DNA from: Pedobacter sp. AJM
Lineage (GTDB): Bacteria > Bacteroidota > Bacteroidia > Sphingobacteriales > Sphingobacteriaceae
Direction of reading: 5' to 3'
DNA length: 64,000 nt
NCBI RefSeq assembly: GCF_002197755.1
Contig: NZ_NHOT01000001.1
Span: forward strand, 682,001 to 746,000
Shown in pieces: positions 17,180-27,342 of the stretch. The translations under genes were made by a program, and so were the position numbers. Numbering within the stretch: position 1 is the first letter of the stretch; each line of letters opens with the position of its first letter. Under the pieces are notes generated by a model, which saw nothing but the letters and a program-made list of their open reading frames with translations, searched no databases and was not told where the DNA came from.

Positions 17180-18835
17180 ATGAGTGAAGAAAAGTCATTG
17201 AACTTTATTGAAGAAATTGTTGAGAACGACCTAAACAGTGGTAAGTATAAAACTCTAGTAACGCGTTTTCCACCTGAACCTAATGGCTACTTACACATTG
17301 GCCATGCAAAAGCGATATGCCTGAACTTCGGACTAACACAAAAATACGGTGGTTACACTAATTTGCGTTTTGATGATACCAACCCGGTTACAGAAAAAAC
17401 AGAGTATGTAAACAGCCAGCAGGAAGATATTAAATGGCTGGGCTTTAACTGGAAGAATGAACTGTATGCATCAGATTATTTTGATGAATTGTATGCTTTT
17501 GCAGTTAAGCTTATTGAAAAAGGACTGGCATATGCTGATGAAAGTTCAGCTGATGAAATTGCTGCCTTAAAAGGCACACCTACTGAACCCGGACAGGATA
17601 GCCCATACCGTAACCGCAGTATTGAAGAAAATTTAGACATTTTCACAAAAATGAAAAATGGTGAATTTGCTGATGGAGCGTATATTTTACGGGCGAAGAT
17701 AGATATGGCCAGCCCAAATATGTTGATGCGCGATCCGATTATTTACCGCATTAAACATGCTGAACATCACCGTACGGGCAGCAAATGGTGCATTTACCCT
17801 ATGTACGATTTTGCACACGGGCAAAGTGACAGTATTGAAAACATCACGCACTCCATTTGTACATTAGAATATGTTTCGCACCGTGAACTTTACGATTGGT
17901 TTATAGAGAAATTAGAAATTTTTCCATCTAAACAATATGAATTTGCACGTTTAAACCTTACCTCAACGGTAATGAGTAAACGCAAATTACTGCAACTGGT
18001 AAATGAAAACTTAGTTAACGGCTGGGATGATCCACGTATGCCAACCATTTCTGGTTTGCGCAGAAGAGGCTTTACGCCGAAAAGTGTCCGTGAATTTTGT
18101 GAACGAATAGGTATTGCCAAGCGTGAAAACCTGATAGAACTAAGCTTGCTGGAATTTTGCATCCGTGAGGATTTAAATAAAACGGCCAATCGTGTAATGG
18201 CCGTTTTAGATCCAATCAAACTGGTGATTACCAATTATGAAAAAGGAACTGAAGACTTAATCGGTGAAAATAATCCTGAAGCGGAAGATGGCGGTGGTAC
18301 CCGCATTATTCCTTTCAGCAATGAACTCTGGATTGAGCGCGAAGATTTTATGGAAGTGCCTGCTAAAAAATGGTTCCGTTTGGCACCAGGAGCAATGGTG
18401 CGCTTAAAGTTTGCGTATATTGTCAAGTGTGAGGATTTTGTTAAAGACGAAAATGGCAATGTAACTGAAATTCACTGCACCTATATTCCGGAATCAAAAA
18501 GTGGAAATGATACCAGTGGCATCAATGTTAAGGGAACCATTCATTGGGTGAGTGTTCAACATGCTAAAACAGCAGAAATCAGATTATATGATCGCCTGTT
18601 TACTTCTGAAACACCAGATGCGGAAGAAGGTGATTTTAAGGATTACTTAAATCCGGAAAGCTTAACGGTTCTTCCAAATGCTTACATCGAGCCTGCTTTG
18701 GCTCATGCCGATTTAGATAGCCGTTATCAGTTTATCAGAAAAGGATATTTCTGTTTAGATAAAGATTCTACATCTGAAAAACTGGTTTTTAACCGGACGG
18801 TTACTTTGAAAGATACTTTTAAGAAACCTAAATAG
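17180..18835 (+). CDS. glnS: Glutaminyl-tRNA synthetase
   Basis: 551 residues, normal for GlnRS. Class I signature PNGYLHIGHAKAI (HIGH at about 37-40) and the KMSKS-loop equivalent VMSKRKLLQL near 272. The C-terminal half (about 340-551) is the two-barrel anticodon-binding domain with the GTIHWVSVQHAKTAEIRLYDRLF segment typical of GlnRS rather than GluRS. It makes Gln-tRNA-Gln directly. Single gene; terminator follows 20 bp after the stop. Confidence 0.97.
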   Translation: MSEEKSLNFIEEIVENDLNSGKYKTLVTRFPPEPNGYLHIGHAKAICLNFGLTQKYGGYTNLRFDDTNPVTEKTEYVNSQQEDIKWLGFNWKNELYASDYFDELYAFAVKLIEKGLAYADESSADEIAALKGTPTEPGQDSPYRNRSIEENLDIFTKMKNGEFADGAYILRAKIDMASPNMLMRDPIIYRIKHAEHHRTGSKWCIYPMYDFAHGQSDSIENITHSICTLEYVSHRELYDWFIEKLEIFPSKQYEFARLNLTSTVMSKRKLLQLVNENLVNGWDDPRMPTISGLRRRGFTPKSVREFCERIGIAKRENLIELSLLEFCIREDLNKTANRVMAVLDPIKLVITNYEKGTEDLIGENNPEAEDGGGTRIIPFSNELWIEREDFMEVPAKKWFRLAPGAMVRLKFAYIVKCEDFVKDENGNVTEIHCTYIPESKSGNDTSGINVKGTIHWVSVQHAKTAEIRLYDRLFTSETPDAEEGDFKDYLNPESLTVLPNAYIEPALAHADLDSRYQFIRKGYFCLDKDSTSEKLVFNRTVTLKDTFKKPK

Positions 18836-18854
18836 TTGAGGTATAACGACAGAT

Positions 18855-18890
18855 AAACACGGATAAACTTAGATTTATCCGTGTTTTTTT
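18855..18890 (+). terminator. Terminator of glnS
   Basis: AAACACGGATAAA and TTTATCCGTGTTT form a perfect 13-bp stem (18855-18867 with 18874-18886) and continue into a T run to 18890. Confidence 0.93.
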
Positions 18891-18961
18891 ATGCTGAATT
18901 GCTCAAGAATTGTCATGGGAACATAGAGATCAACCTTCCTACCTTATTACCTTCATCCTTT

Positions 18962-19798
18962 TTAGTATTTCATATATACATTATACAATACCAATAAATC
19001 AACCGGCGTAAGCTTAGGTGTAATATCGCTCTGTATAAAGTGGCGTTTAAACCCAACTATTGCGGCGCCTAAATCGCTGGTATCATAACCCATTAATTTT
19101 AATGCATTTGGTCCATCAAAATCTGCCGGAGGATTTTTAAGCACATCATCATACCAATAACCAAAGCCTTTTAAAGCTAATTTTTTCCATGGAAATTTAT
19201 TTGGGTCAGGCTTGCGTTTAGGGGCAATATCAGAATGGCCTATGAAATTCGCAGTCGGAATATTATAAGCCTTTTTTAAGGTCTCCAGTAATTTCACCAG
19301 GCTGTTAATTTGTGCATCCGGCCATGGGTCTGTTGTTCCGTTGTTATCCAGTTCAATACCAATGGAGGAAGAGTTTAAGTCTGTATCCTTTCCCCATTTC
19401 CCAATGCCGGCATGGTTTGATCGCAGATAATCATTTACCATATGTACTACTTTTCCATCACGGCCAATCACATAATGTGCACTAACTTCTGCCTTGGTAG
19501 AATGAAAGGTCTTGATGGTTTGGGCTAAGCTATCCTGGGCAGTGTGGTGAAGGATAACAAAATTAGGTTTACGTATCCCAAAATTTACAGAACCCACCCA
19601 GGTTTGATTTGTTGCGTTTTGGAGATCATACAACTGACCTTCAGGCGGTGTAGCCGAAATTAGATTGGCAAATTCTTTACTCTTTTGCTTATAAATCTTT
19701 TCTGTTGCAGCATATTTATTCGTACTGCAGGAAGATAAGAATAATGCCAGAGCCAAAACAGAAGTACTTTTAAGAGAATAAGATTTTACAGGAAACAT
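18962..19798 (-). CDS. N-acetylmuramoyl-L-alanine amidase, lipoprotein (Amidase_2/AmiD type)
   Basis: 278 residues from the ATG at 19796-19798. The open frame continues to 19846, but a -7 element lies at 19826-19833 inside that extension, and the 19798 start gives a clean lipoprotein signal ending LFLSSC (C24). The amidase fold has the zinc His in FVILHHTAQD and in GHSDIAPKRKPDPNKFPW, and the conserved SSIGIELDNNG segment. It should cut the bond between N-acetylmuramic acid and the stem peptide, most likely in cell-wall fragment recycling on the periplasmic side of a membrane. Confidence 0.92.
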   Translation of the reverse strand: MFPVKSYSLKSTSVLALALFLSSCSTNKYAATEKIYKQKSKEFANLISATPPEGQLYDLQNATNQTWVGSVNFGIRKPNFVILHHTAQDSLAQTIKTFHSTKAEVSAHYVIGRDGKVVHMVNDYLRSNHAGIGKWGKDTDLNSSSIGIELDNNGTTDPWPDAQINSLVKLLETLKKAYNIPTANFIGHSDIAPKRKPDPNKFPWKKLALKGFGYWYDDVLKNPPADFDGPNALKLMGYDTSDLGAAIVGFKRHFIQSDITPKLTPVDLLVLYNVYMKY

Positions 19799-19825
19799 GA
19801 TATGAATAAATAAAATATGAAGGTA

Positions 19826-19833
19826 CAAAGTTA
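19826..19833 (-). promoter_or_regulatory. Candidate -7 element for the amidase gene
   Basis: Minus strand TAACTTTG is an exact TAnnTTTG, 27 bases before the chosen amidase ATG and downstream of the longer alternative start. Confidence 0.55.
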
Positions 19834-19911
19834 TATTAAACTTCATCCATTACATCAAACTTTATACAAAGCTTTCAAATTTTAGTAATTTAGTCGCGAT
19901 ATATCTTAATC

Positions 19912-21591
19912 ATGAAAAAACTATACAAACCTATACTATTTGTATCGGCAATAGCCTGTTCTGCAAGTTTATTTACGGCTTGCACCAACAATAGCAAACC
20001 CACTGAAGAAAAAGTAACCGTAGTACAAAAAGATAGCTTAACAGATTATGTAGCCAGTCGGCTCCCTATATACGAGCGAGTAAAGCTCAGCACAAACCTT
20101 AATCAGCTTAGTATTAACGACCGCAAAATTTTGCCGCTTCTTATTCAGGCGGCTGAAATTATGGATGAACTCTACTGGAAACAGGCCTATCCGCAACGCG
20201 ATAGCTTACTGGCAACAGTTAAGGACGAAAAAACCCGTGAATTTGTTAACATTAATTATGGGCCATGGGATAGACTCAACAATGATAAGCCTTTTGTTGC
20301 CGGTGTGGGAAATAAACCTGAAGGTGCTTCATTTTATCCATATGGCACTACCAAGGAGGAAATTGAAAAAGCTGAATTAGCAGATAAATATGGCGCGTAT
20401 TCTGTAGTAAAAAAAGATAGCCTCGGAAAATTCATTACTGTTCCTTATCATGTATTATTCGCTTCCGAATTACAAAGAGCAAGTTCCCTTTTGAAACAAG
20501 CAGCATTAATTGCAGAAGATGCTGGTTTAAAAAAATATTTAAACTTACGGGCTGATGCCTTAGTAACGGATAAGTTTACCGCCAGTGATTATGCCTGGCT
20601 GGACATGAAAACAAATGGCCTGGATATTATCATTGGTCCGATTGAAAACTATGAAGATAAGCTCTTTAATGCCCGTACCAGTTACGAAGCTTATGTTTTA
20701 ATCAAAGATAAAGAATGGAGTAAGCGCCTGGCAAAATATGTAAAGCTATTGCCAGAGTTACAAAAGAATCTTCCGGTACCAGCAAAATACAAAACCGAAA
20801 CTCCTGGTACAGATTCTGAATTGAATGCCTATGATGTGGTGTATTATGCCGGAGATTGCAATGCAGGCTCAAAAACCATTGCCGTTAACCTTCCAAACGA
20901 TGAAAAAATTCAGCAGGAAAAAGGAACCCGCCGTTCGCAGCTAAAAAATGCGATGCAGGCAAAATTTGATAAAATCCTTCTTCCAATATCTAAAGAACTA
21001 ATAGACTTAGACCAGCAGCAATACATCAAGTTCGATGCTTTTTTTGCCAATGTAATGTTTCATGAGGTTGCACATGGTTTGGGCATTAAAAAAACCGTTA
21101 CCGGGAAAGGTTTTGTTCGTGAGGCTTTAAAAGAACAATACAGCTGGCTGGAAGAAGGCAAAGCCGATATTTTAGGCTTGTATATGGTTACCGGCTTGCT
21201 GAAAAAAGGTGAATTACAAGGCGATATCAAAGACTATTACACCACGTTTATGGCAGGTATTTTAAGATCAGTTCGTTTTGGCGTTTCAGAAGCACATGGT
21301 AAAGCCAACATGCAATGCTTTAATTACTTTGCAGAGAAAGGTGCTTTCGAGAGAACCTCCAAAGGAACCTATAAAGTTAATTTCGAAAAATTTGGTTCTG
21401 CAATGAATGAGCTCAGTGCATTCATCATCACTTTACAGGGAAACGGAGATAAAGTAGCTGTAGAGAAAACGCAAAAAGAAAAAGCAGTTATTCCGGCTAC
21501 ACTACAGCAAGACCTTGACCGCCTGACCAGAAAAAACATTCCTGTTGATGTTGTTTTTGAACAAGGTGTAGACGTATTAGGCGTTAAATAA
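19912..21591 (+). CDS. M49-like (dipeptidyl-peptidase III-related) zinc lipoprotein
   Basis: 559 residues with a lipoprotein signal (lipobox FTAC, C24). The metal site is HEVAH (H384, E385, H388) with a downstream ligand region SWLEEGKAD (E414/E415). Classical DPP III enzymes carry a six-residue HExxGH motif and EECRAE, so this is the variant branch with a five-residue HExxH. The rest (GPIENYEDKLFNARTSYEA, GDCNAGSKTIAVNLPND) agrees with that family. Expected role: peptide trimming in the cell envelope. Sits alone, divergent from the amidase gene, and ends at a strong terminator. Confidence 0.85.
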   Translation: MKKLYKPILFVSAIACSASLFTACTNNSKPTEEKVTVVQKDSLTDYVASRLPIYERVKLSTNLNQLSINDRKILPLLIQAAEIMDELYWKQAYPQRDSLLATVKDEKTREFVNINYGPWDRLNNDKPFVAGVGNKPEGASFYPYGTTKEEIEKAELADKYGAYSVVKKDSLGKFITVPYHVLFASELQRASSLLKQAALIAEDAGLKKYLNLRADALVTDKFTASDYAWLDMKTNGLDIIIGPIENYEDKLFNARTSYEAYVLIKDKEWSKRLAKYVKLLPELQKNLPVPAKYKTETPGTDSELNAYDVVYYAGDCNAGSKTIAVNLPNDEKIQQEKGTRRSQLKNAMQAKFDKILLPISKELIDLDQQQYIKFDAFFANVMFHEVAHGLGIKKTVTGKGFVREALKEQYSWLEEGKADILGLYMVTGLLKKGELQGDIKDYYTTFMAGILRSVRFGVSEAHGKANMQCFNYFAEKGAFERTSKGTYKVNFEKFGSAMNELSAFIITLQGNGDKVAVEKTQKEKAVIPATLQQDLDRLTRKNIPVDVVFEQGVDVLGVK

Positions 21592-21632
21592 TAGCAATAA
21601 AGAACCACACATCGTTTTTTGATGTGTCAAAT

Positions 21633-21690
21633 AAATCCCTGATTTGAAGACTAATATTCGTCTTTCAATCAGGGATTTTCTTTTTTTTTG
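21633..21690 (+). terminator. Terminator of the M49-like gene
   Basis: A long imperfect stem joins AATCCCTGATTTGAAGAC and GTCTTTCAATCAGGGATT around a short loop, then a run of T residues to 21689. A smaller ACACATC/GATGTGT hairpin lies just before it (21607-21627). Confidence 0.9.
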
Positions 21691-21857
21691 AAAACGGCGT
21701 AACCTTTTAAACAAACGTTCGTCTTACTGATAACTAAACAATGGGAACAATTCGTTTCCAGGCTAAACTATAAAGATAAAGGCAAAAAATAGAAAACGGA
21801 TATAGATGCGTTATGGGAATTATTTGGCCTGGATTTTTAAACTTTAAACCTAAACAA

Positions 21858-24296
21858 ATGAAAATTTTATATAAAATATCCTTCATCATCTTTGCTGCCT
21901 GCTCTTCAGGAAGTTTATTTGCGCAAACTTCACCTCAGCCTAACCTAAAGGGAATTATTCTTGATGAGCAGAAAAAACCAGTAGATTATGCAACAGTAGT
22001 ATTATATAAAGCAGCCGACTCGAGTATTGTAAAAACCAGTTTTACAGATCAGAATGGTGTTTTCGGCTTTAACGTAAGTGCAAAAGGAACTTATTTCTAC
22101 AAAGCCAGTAATATGGGCTATAAAACGTTTAAAAGTAAAACCATTACCCTTACCGATGAAAATCAAAAAGTAGATTTTGGTTCGGCACAACTGGTTTCCA
22201 GCACGCAAGATTTAAAGGAAGTTAGTATCGCAGTAACCAAACCATTAATTGAGAGAAAGATGGATAAAGTGGTAATGAATGTATCCGGCAGTTCCATCAT
22301 GACAGGATCTACGGCACTGGAGGTTTTACAAAAAGCACCAGGTGTTTCGGTAGATCAGAATGATAATATTTCAATGCAGGGAAAGCAAGGTGTATTAATT
22401 CAGCTTGATGGAAAACAAACTTACATGAGTAGTGCAGATGTGGCCAACTTACTTCGAAACATGCAAAGTTCAGAGATAGAAACCATAGAATTGATTACCA
22501 ATCCATCATCCAAATACGATGCAGCCGGAAATTCAGGTATCATCAATATTAAAACCAAGAAAAACAAAGCTGGCGGCACCAATGGAAGTTTAAATGCTAC
22601 GGCCGGATATGGTAAAAACTTTAGAGGCAATACAGGCTTAAACCTGAACCACAGAACAAAAAAGCTAAATCTTTTCGGGAACTATAACTACGGCAAAACT
22701 ACGCGTGAAAACATCATCACCATTGACAGGATTTCTAACGGCACACCCGATACTTATTTCATGCAGGCCGGATCAAGCTTACGGAAGCAGCAAAACAATA
22801 ATTTTAAAACTGGTTTAGATTACTTCATCAATAAAAATAATACTATTGGGGTATTGGTGAACGGCTATTTTAACCACGGAACGGAAGCTTCGAAAAACAA
22901 TACTTTAATTGGCCCGTCTTTCCAAAAAGTAGATTCAACACTGGCATCTAATAGTTTGCAAACCAATAAATACAATAATATTTCTTATAACCTTAACTAT
23001 AAATCGATTCTGGATACCGCAGGTTCTGAAATTTCAGCTGACTTTGATTACTCAAAATACAATGGAAACGATGGTTCTGCATATGAAAATGATTATATGT
23101 TCGCTAATGGCAATAGAATTCGCCCTGTTAATTATACCAGAAATGGTACACCATCCAAAATTGATATAAAAACCTTTAAAATTGATTATAATGTTTCATT
23201 AAGTAAAACCATAAAGCTTGAAGCAGGCTTAAAAAGCAGCTGGGTAAAAACAGATAATGATTTGCAGGCTGAGGAACTGGTTAATAACATCTGGCAAAAT
23301 GATGTTCGCCGCAGCAATCAATTTGTTTATGATGAGAATGTAAATGCAGCCTATACAAACATTAACAAGCAATTTAAAAACACCAGTATCCAGCTTGGTT
23401 TAAGAGTGGAGCAAACCAATTCTAAAGGGAATCTGGTTACCACCAATACGATAGTTGAACGGGATTATTTCGATTTTTTCCCGACATTATTCGTGCAACA
23501 AACACTTTCTAAAAATAATCAGTTAGGATTTTCCTATAGCCGCAGAATAGATCGCCCAAGCTATGATGCTTTAAACCCATTTGTTTATTACCTGGATCAA
23601 TATACCTACAATAAAGGTAATCCATTTTTAAAACCGCAGTATACCAACAATATGGAACTGAGTTACACTTTCATGCAGAAATATATGCTCTCGGTAGGTT
23701 ATAGCAGAACCAATGATGTGATAACAGAAGTTTTACTACCAGATTCTGCTCAAAAAGCGTTGTTTCAAACCAATGAAAATTTAGCTAAAAACACCAGTTA
23801 TAATGCCAACCTGAATATCCCGGTTCAGGTGGCCAAATGGTGGTCGATGAATAATAACCTAAATGTTTTTTACCTGAGTTTTGAAGCCCCGGATTTAGCT
23901 GGTGTAGCCCTAAAAACAGGAAAGACTTCCTTCCAGTTTAAATCTCAACAAAACTTTACCATCGCAAATGGCCTTACAGCAGAATTAAACGGCAGTTACG
24001 AATCGCCACTGGATTATGGAACACTGAGAATTAAATCACGCTATTCTATTGATGCGGGTTTGAGTAAATCATTCCTGGGTAAAAAAGCTTCACTGAAATT
24101 GGCTTTATCGGATATCTTTAACACTTATAAAAATGATATCTCCAGCGCTTACCCGGGTTTAAAATATGAAGTACATCAGAAAAATGAAAGCCAGATTGGC
24201 AGAATAAGTTTCACGTACCGGTTTGGTAAAGAAATTAAACCAGCCCGCCGCCGCTCTACAGGTTCAGAAGATGAGCAAAACAGGATGAAGAATTAA
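21858..24296 (+). CDS. Outer-membrane beta-barrel protein, TonB-receptor-like
   Basis: 812 residues from the ATG at 21858, which begins a clear signal peptide ending SLFAQ; the open frame 15 codons longer adds a non-signal sequence. After the signal come a carboxypeptidase-regulatory-like beta domain (about 25-110), a plug-like domain (about 125-240, with STALEVLQKAPGVSV and NPSSKYDAAGNSGIINI), and a large barrel of the OMP_b-brl_3 type to the end. No SusD partner is next to it, so it is not a typical glycan-import pair. Ligand unknown. Confidence 0.9.
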   Translation: MKILYKISFIIFAACSSGSLFAQTSPQPNLKGIILDEQKKPVDYATVVLYKAADSSIVKTSFTDQNGVFGFNVSAKGTYFYKASNMGYKTFKSKTITLTDENQKVDFGSAQLVSSTQDLKEVSIAVTKPLIERKMDKVVMNVSGSSIMTGSTALEVLQKAPGVSVDQNDNISMQGKQGVLIQLDGKQTYMSSADVANLLRNMQSSEIETIELITNPSSKYDAAGNSGIINIKTKKNKAGGTNGSLNATAGYGKNFRGNTGLNLNHRTKKLNLFGNYNYGKTTRENIITIDRISNGTPDTYFMQAGSSLRKQQNNNFKTGLDYFINKNNTIGVLVNGYFNHGTEASKNNTLIGPSFQKVDSTLASNSLQTNKYNNISYNLNYKSILDTAGSEISADFDYSKYNGNDGSAYENDYMFANGNRIRPVNYTRNGTPSKIDIKTFKIDYNVSLSKTIKLEAGLKSSWVKTDNDLQAEELVNNIWQNDVRRSNQFVYDENVNAAYTNINKQFKNTSIQLGLRVEQTNSKGNLVTTNTIVERDYFDFFPTLFVQQTLSKNNQLGFSYSRRIDRPSYDALNPFVYYLDQYTYNKGNPFLKPQYTNNMELSYTFMQKYMLSVGYSRTNDVITEVLLPDSAQKALFQTNENLAKNTSYNANLNIPVQVAKWWSMNNNLNVFYLSFEAPDLAGVALKTGKTSFQFKSQQNFTIANGLTAELNGSYESPLDYGTLRIKSRYSIDAGLSKSFLGKKASLKLALSDIFNTYKNDISSAYPGLKYEVHQKNESQIGRISFTYRFGKEIKPARRRSTGSEDEQNRMKN

Positions 24297-24350
24297 TAAT
24301 ATTAATGATTTGATATTAATGCCTCCCTATTTACCAGCACACTTTACAGC

Positions 24351-24377
24351 AAAAAGGGCGATGTTTCCATCGCCCTT
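24351..24377 (-). terminator. Terminator of carB
   Basis: AAGGGCGATG and CATCGCCCTT form a perfect 10-bp stem around TTTC, with a T run on the minus strand (plus 24351-24355). Confidence 0.88.
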
Positions 24378-24383
24378 GGCTAT

Positions 24384-27221
24384 TTATTTACTCAAATACA
24401 TTGATTTATCTTTGTAAAGTTTACGGAAGTAAGGATCTTCCAGATCTTTAATGAAGCGAATGGCCTCACCTGTAGATTTCATTTCCGGACCTAATTCTTT
24501 CGTCACCTCAGGGAACTTCTCGTAAGAGAACACCGGCTCTTTAATCGCATATCCTTTTAACTTCCGTTCGATGGTGAAATCTTTCAATTTCGCTACCCCT
24601 AACATAATCTTCGCAGCGATGTTAATGTATGGAACATCATATGCCTTGGCAATGAAGGGAACTGTACGTGATGCTCTTGGATTAGCCTCGATTACATAAA
24701 CCTTTTCATCTTTGATGGCAAACTGAATGTTCAATAAGCCACGTACATCTAATGCTTTCGCAATCTTAACCGAATACTCTTCCATTGCTTTAGTTACCGA
24801 TTCAGGCAAGCTAAAAGTAGGTAATACGGCAAACGAATCACCGGAGTGGATCCCCGCTGGTTCGATGTGCTCCATCATCCCAACTATGTGAACGTCATCA
24901 CCATCAGAAATCGAATCGGACTCCGCTTCTTCTGCCCGATCTAAAAAGTGATCGATCAATACACGGTTACCTGGTAAATCGCCCAATAATTTTACTACAG
25001 CTTTTTCCAGGTCTTCATCGTTAATCACGATACTCATTCCTTGTCCGCCTAATACATAACTCGGGCGCACCAGAACCGGATAACCTACTTCATTGGCAAC
25101 CACAATGGCTTCTTCAGCATTTTCTGCTACACCATATTTAGGATATGGAATATCTAATTCTTTAAGCAAGTCAGAGAAACGACCACGATCTTCAGCGATA
25201 TCCATGTTCTCAAAAGATGTTCCGATAATTTTAATACCAAGCTGTGTTAATTTTTCAGCCATTTTCAAAGCGGTTTGACCACCCAACTGAACGATCACAC
25301 CAACTGGTTTTTCCAGCTCAATGATCTCACGAACATGTTCCCAGAAAACCGGCTCAAAGTATAACTTATCGGCCATGTTGAAATCTGTAGAAACTGTTTC
25401 CGGGTTACAGTTAACCATAATGGCTTCGAAACCAGATTCTTTAGCGGCTAATAAACCGTGCACACAAGAATAATCAAATTCGATACCCTGACCAATACGG
25501 TTCGGGCCTGAGCCCAAAACAATTACTTTTTTGTTGTCTGTAGGGATTGATTCATTTTCCTCATCAAAAGAAGAATAATAGTAAGGTGTTTGTGCAGGGA
25601 ATTCGGCAGCACAGGTATCTACCATTTTGTACACCCTGTTGATGCCTAAAGCCTTCCGGCGATCGTAAACTTCATCTTCCGTAACGTTTCCTAACAACCA
25701 GGCAATCTGAATATCAGAGAACCCTTTTTGTTTCAGGGTGAAGAAAAAGTCCTGAGGGATGTTATTTAATGAATATCTTTTTAATTCAGTTTCCAAAAGA
25801 ACCAAATCCTGGATCTGATTTAAGAACCATTTATCAATTTTGGTTACCTTACGGATAGATTCTAAAGGCACGCCCATTGTCATGGCATCTTTTATTAAAA
25901 ACAGACGGTTCCACGAAGCATGCTCCAGGCCATCCATAATTTCTTCAATGTTGCGCACCTGTCTGCCATCAGCTCCTAAACCTGCACGGTTGATTTCCAA
26001 ACTCTGACAAGCTTTTTGTAAAGCTTCGATAAAGGTACGACCTATCGCCATTACCTCACCTACAGACTTCATTTGTAAACCCAGTTCTTTGTTGGCACCT
26101 TTAAATTTATCGAAGTTCCAGCGAGGGATTTTAACGATTACGTAGTCTAAAGTAGGCTCAAAGTAGGCTGAAGTTGTTTTGGTAATTTGATTTTCAATCT
26201 CATCCAGGTTATAACCGATAGCTAATTTCGCCGCAATTTTAGCGATTGGATAACCTGTAGCCTTACTGGCTAAAGCAGATGAACGGGATACACGTGGATT
26301 AATTTCGATGGCGATAATGTCATCATTTGCAGGATTTACCGAGAATTGAACATTACACCCACCAGCAAAAGTACCGATAGCACGCATCATTTTAATGGCC
26401 TGATTACGCATTTCCTGATAACAACGGTCAGATAAGGTCATCGCTGGTGCTACAGTGATGGAATCTCCTGTATGGATACCCATCGGATCGAAGTTTTCAA
26501 TCGAACAGATAATGATTACATTATCATTGCTATCTCTCAATAGCTCCAACTCGTATTCTTTCCAGCCTAAAACAGCTTGTTCTACCAAAACCTCATGTGT
26601 TGGCGAAGCTTCTAAACCACGTTTAAGTGCAGCGTCAAATTCTTCCTTTCTATGTACAAAACCACCACCAGAACCACCTAAGGTATAAGACGGGCGAATT
26701 ACCAACGGAAAACCAATTTCCTGAGCAGCTTCTTTACCTTCTAAAAATGAGTTGGCAATTTTAGACGGCGCTACACCTACACCTATATCAACCATTAACT
26801 GGCGGAAAGATTCACGGTTTTCGGTTTTTTCGATAGCTGCTACATCAACACCGATCACTTTAACACCATATTTTTCCCAAACACCACGCTCGGAAGCTTC
26901 TACACAAAGATTTAGCGCCGTTTGACCGCCCATAGTTGGCAAAACAGCGTCAATTCTAGGTAAATCTGCAGAGTCGATATGCTCCTGTAAAATTACCTCT
27001 ATGGAATCAACTGATAAAGGCCGAAGATAAACATGATCTCCGATAACCTTATCCGTCATAATCGTAGCCGGATTAGAGTTGATAATGGAAACGGTAATTC
27101 CTTCTTCTTTTAAGGAAAGTGCCGCTTGTGAACCCGAGTAGTCAAATTCGCAGGCTTGTCCAATAATGATTGGTCCCGATCCGATAATTAATACTGAGCG
27201 TATTGAAGTGTCTTTAGGCAT
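24384..27221 (-). CDS. carB: Carbamoyl-phosphate synthase large subunit, short form
   Basis: 945 residues. Two ATP-grasp halves are present: carboxyphosphate synthesis (about 1-400, with PTMGGQTALN and RPSYTLGGSGGGF) and carbamoyl-phosphate synthesis (about 555-940, with GSGPNRIGQGIEFDY and RPSYVLGGQGMSI), joined by the oligomerisation region. The protein ends right after the second ATP-grasp domain; the roughly 130-residue allosteric MGS-like domain found in E. coli CarB is missing. It makes carbamoyl phosphate for pyrimidines and arginine. The small subunit CarA is not in the window. Its leader is about 110 bases. Confidence 0.97.
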   Translation of the reverse strand: MPKDTSIRSVLIIGSGPIIIGQACEFDYSGSQAALSLKEEGITVSIINSNPATIMTDKVIGDHVYLRPLSVDSIEVILQEHIDSADLPRIDAVLPTMGGQTALNLCVEASERGVWEKYGVKVIGVDVAAIEKTENRESFRQLMVDIGVGVAPSKIANSFLEGKEAAQEIGFPLVIRPSYTLGGSGGGFVHRKEEFDAALKRGLEASPTHEVLVEQAVLGWKEYELELLRDSNDNVIIICSIENFDPMGIHTGDSITVAPAMTLSDRCYQEMRNQAIKMMRAIGTFAGGCNVQFSVNPANDDIIAIEINPRVSRSSALASKATGYPIAKIAAKLAIGYNLDEIENQITKTTSAYFEPTLDYVIVKIPRWNFDKFKGANKELGLQMKSVGEVMAIGRTFIEALQKACQSLEINRAGLGADGRQVRNIEEIMDGLEHASWNRLFLIKDAMTMGVPLESIRKVTKIDKWFLNQIQDLVLLETELKRYSLNNIPQDFFFTLKQKGFSDIQIAWLLGNVTEDEVYDRRKALGINRVYKMVDTCAAEFPAQTPYYYSSFDEENESIPTDNKKVIVLGSGPNRIGQGIEFDYSCVHGLLAAKESGFEAIMVNCNPETVSTDFNMADKLYFEPVFWEHVREIIELEKPVGVIVQLGGQTALKMAEKLTQLGIKIIGTSFENMDIAEDRGRFSDLLKELDIPYPKYGVAENAEEAIVVANEVGYPVLVRPSYVLGGQGMSIVINDEDLEKAVVKLLGDLPGNRVLIDHFLDRAEEAESDSISDGDDVHIVGMMEHIEPAGIHSGDSFAVLPTFSLPESVTKAMEEYSVKIAKALDVRGLLNIQFAIKDEKVYVIEANPRASRTVPFIAKAYDVPYINIAAKIMLGVAKLKDFTIERKLKGYAIKEPVFSYEKFPEVTKELGPEMKSTGEAIRFIKDLEDPYFRKLYKDKSMYLSK

Positions 27222-27334
27222 GATTAAGCTTAAACAATGATTAAAATTCTAAAGTGTTTGACCTGTTAAAGGTGAAGAAGCAAGAAGGTTTTTTTGCTTT
27301 TTGAAGAGAAAATCCCAACTGTTCTGTCGGGATG

Positions 27335-27342
27335 CAAAGATA
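27335..27342 (-). promoter_or_regulatory. Candidate -7 element for carB
   Basis: Minus strand TATCTTTG, an exact TAnnTTTG, lies about 113 bases before the carB ATG. The leader it implies holds a weak ATCCC/GGGAT hairpin (27312-27333). Confidence 0.5.

Noticed and set aside
19799..19846. Longer start for the amidase
   Set aside because: A -7 element lies within it and the shorter form begins with a proper lipoprotein signal.
21700..21735. TetR-like palindrome around AACGTT upstream of the outer-membrane barrel gene
   Set aside because: Symmetry stops after the central six bases and no TetR gene is near.
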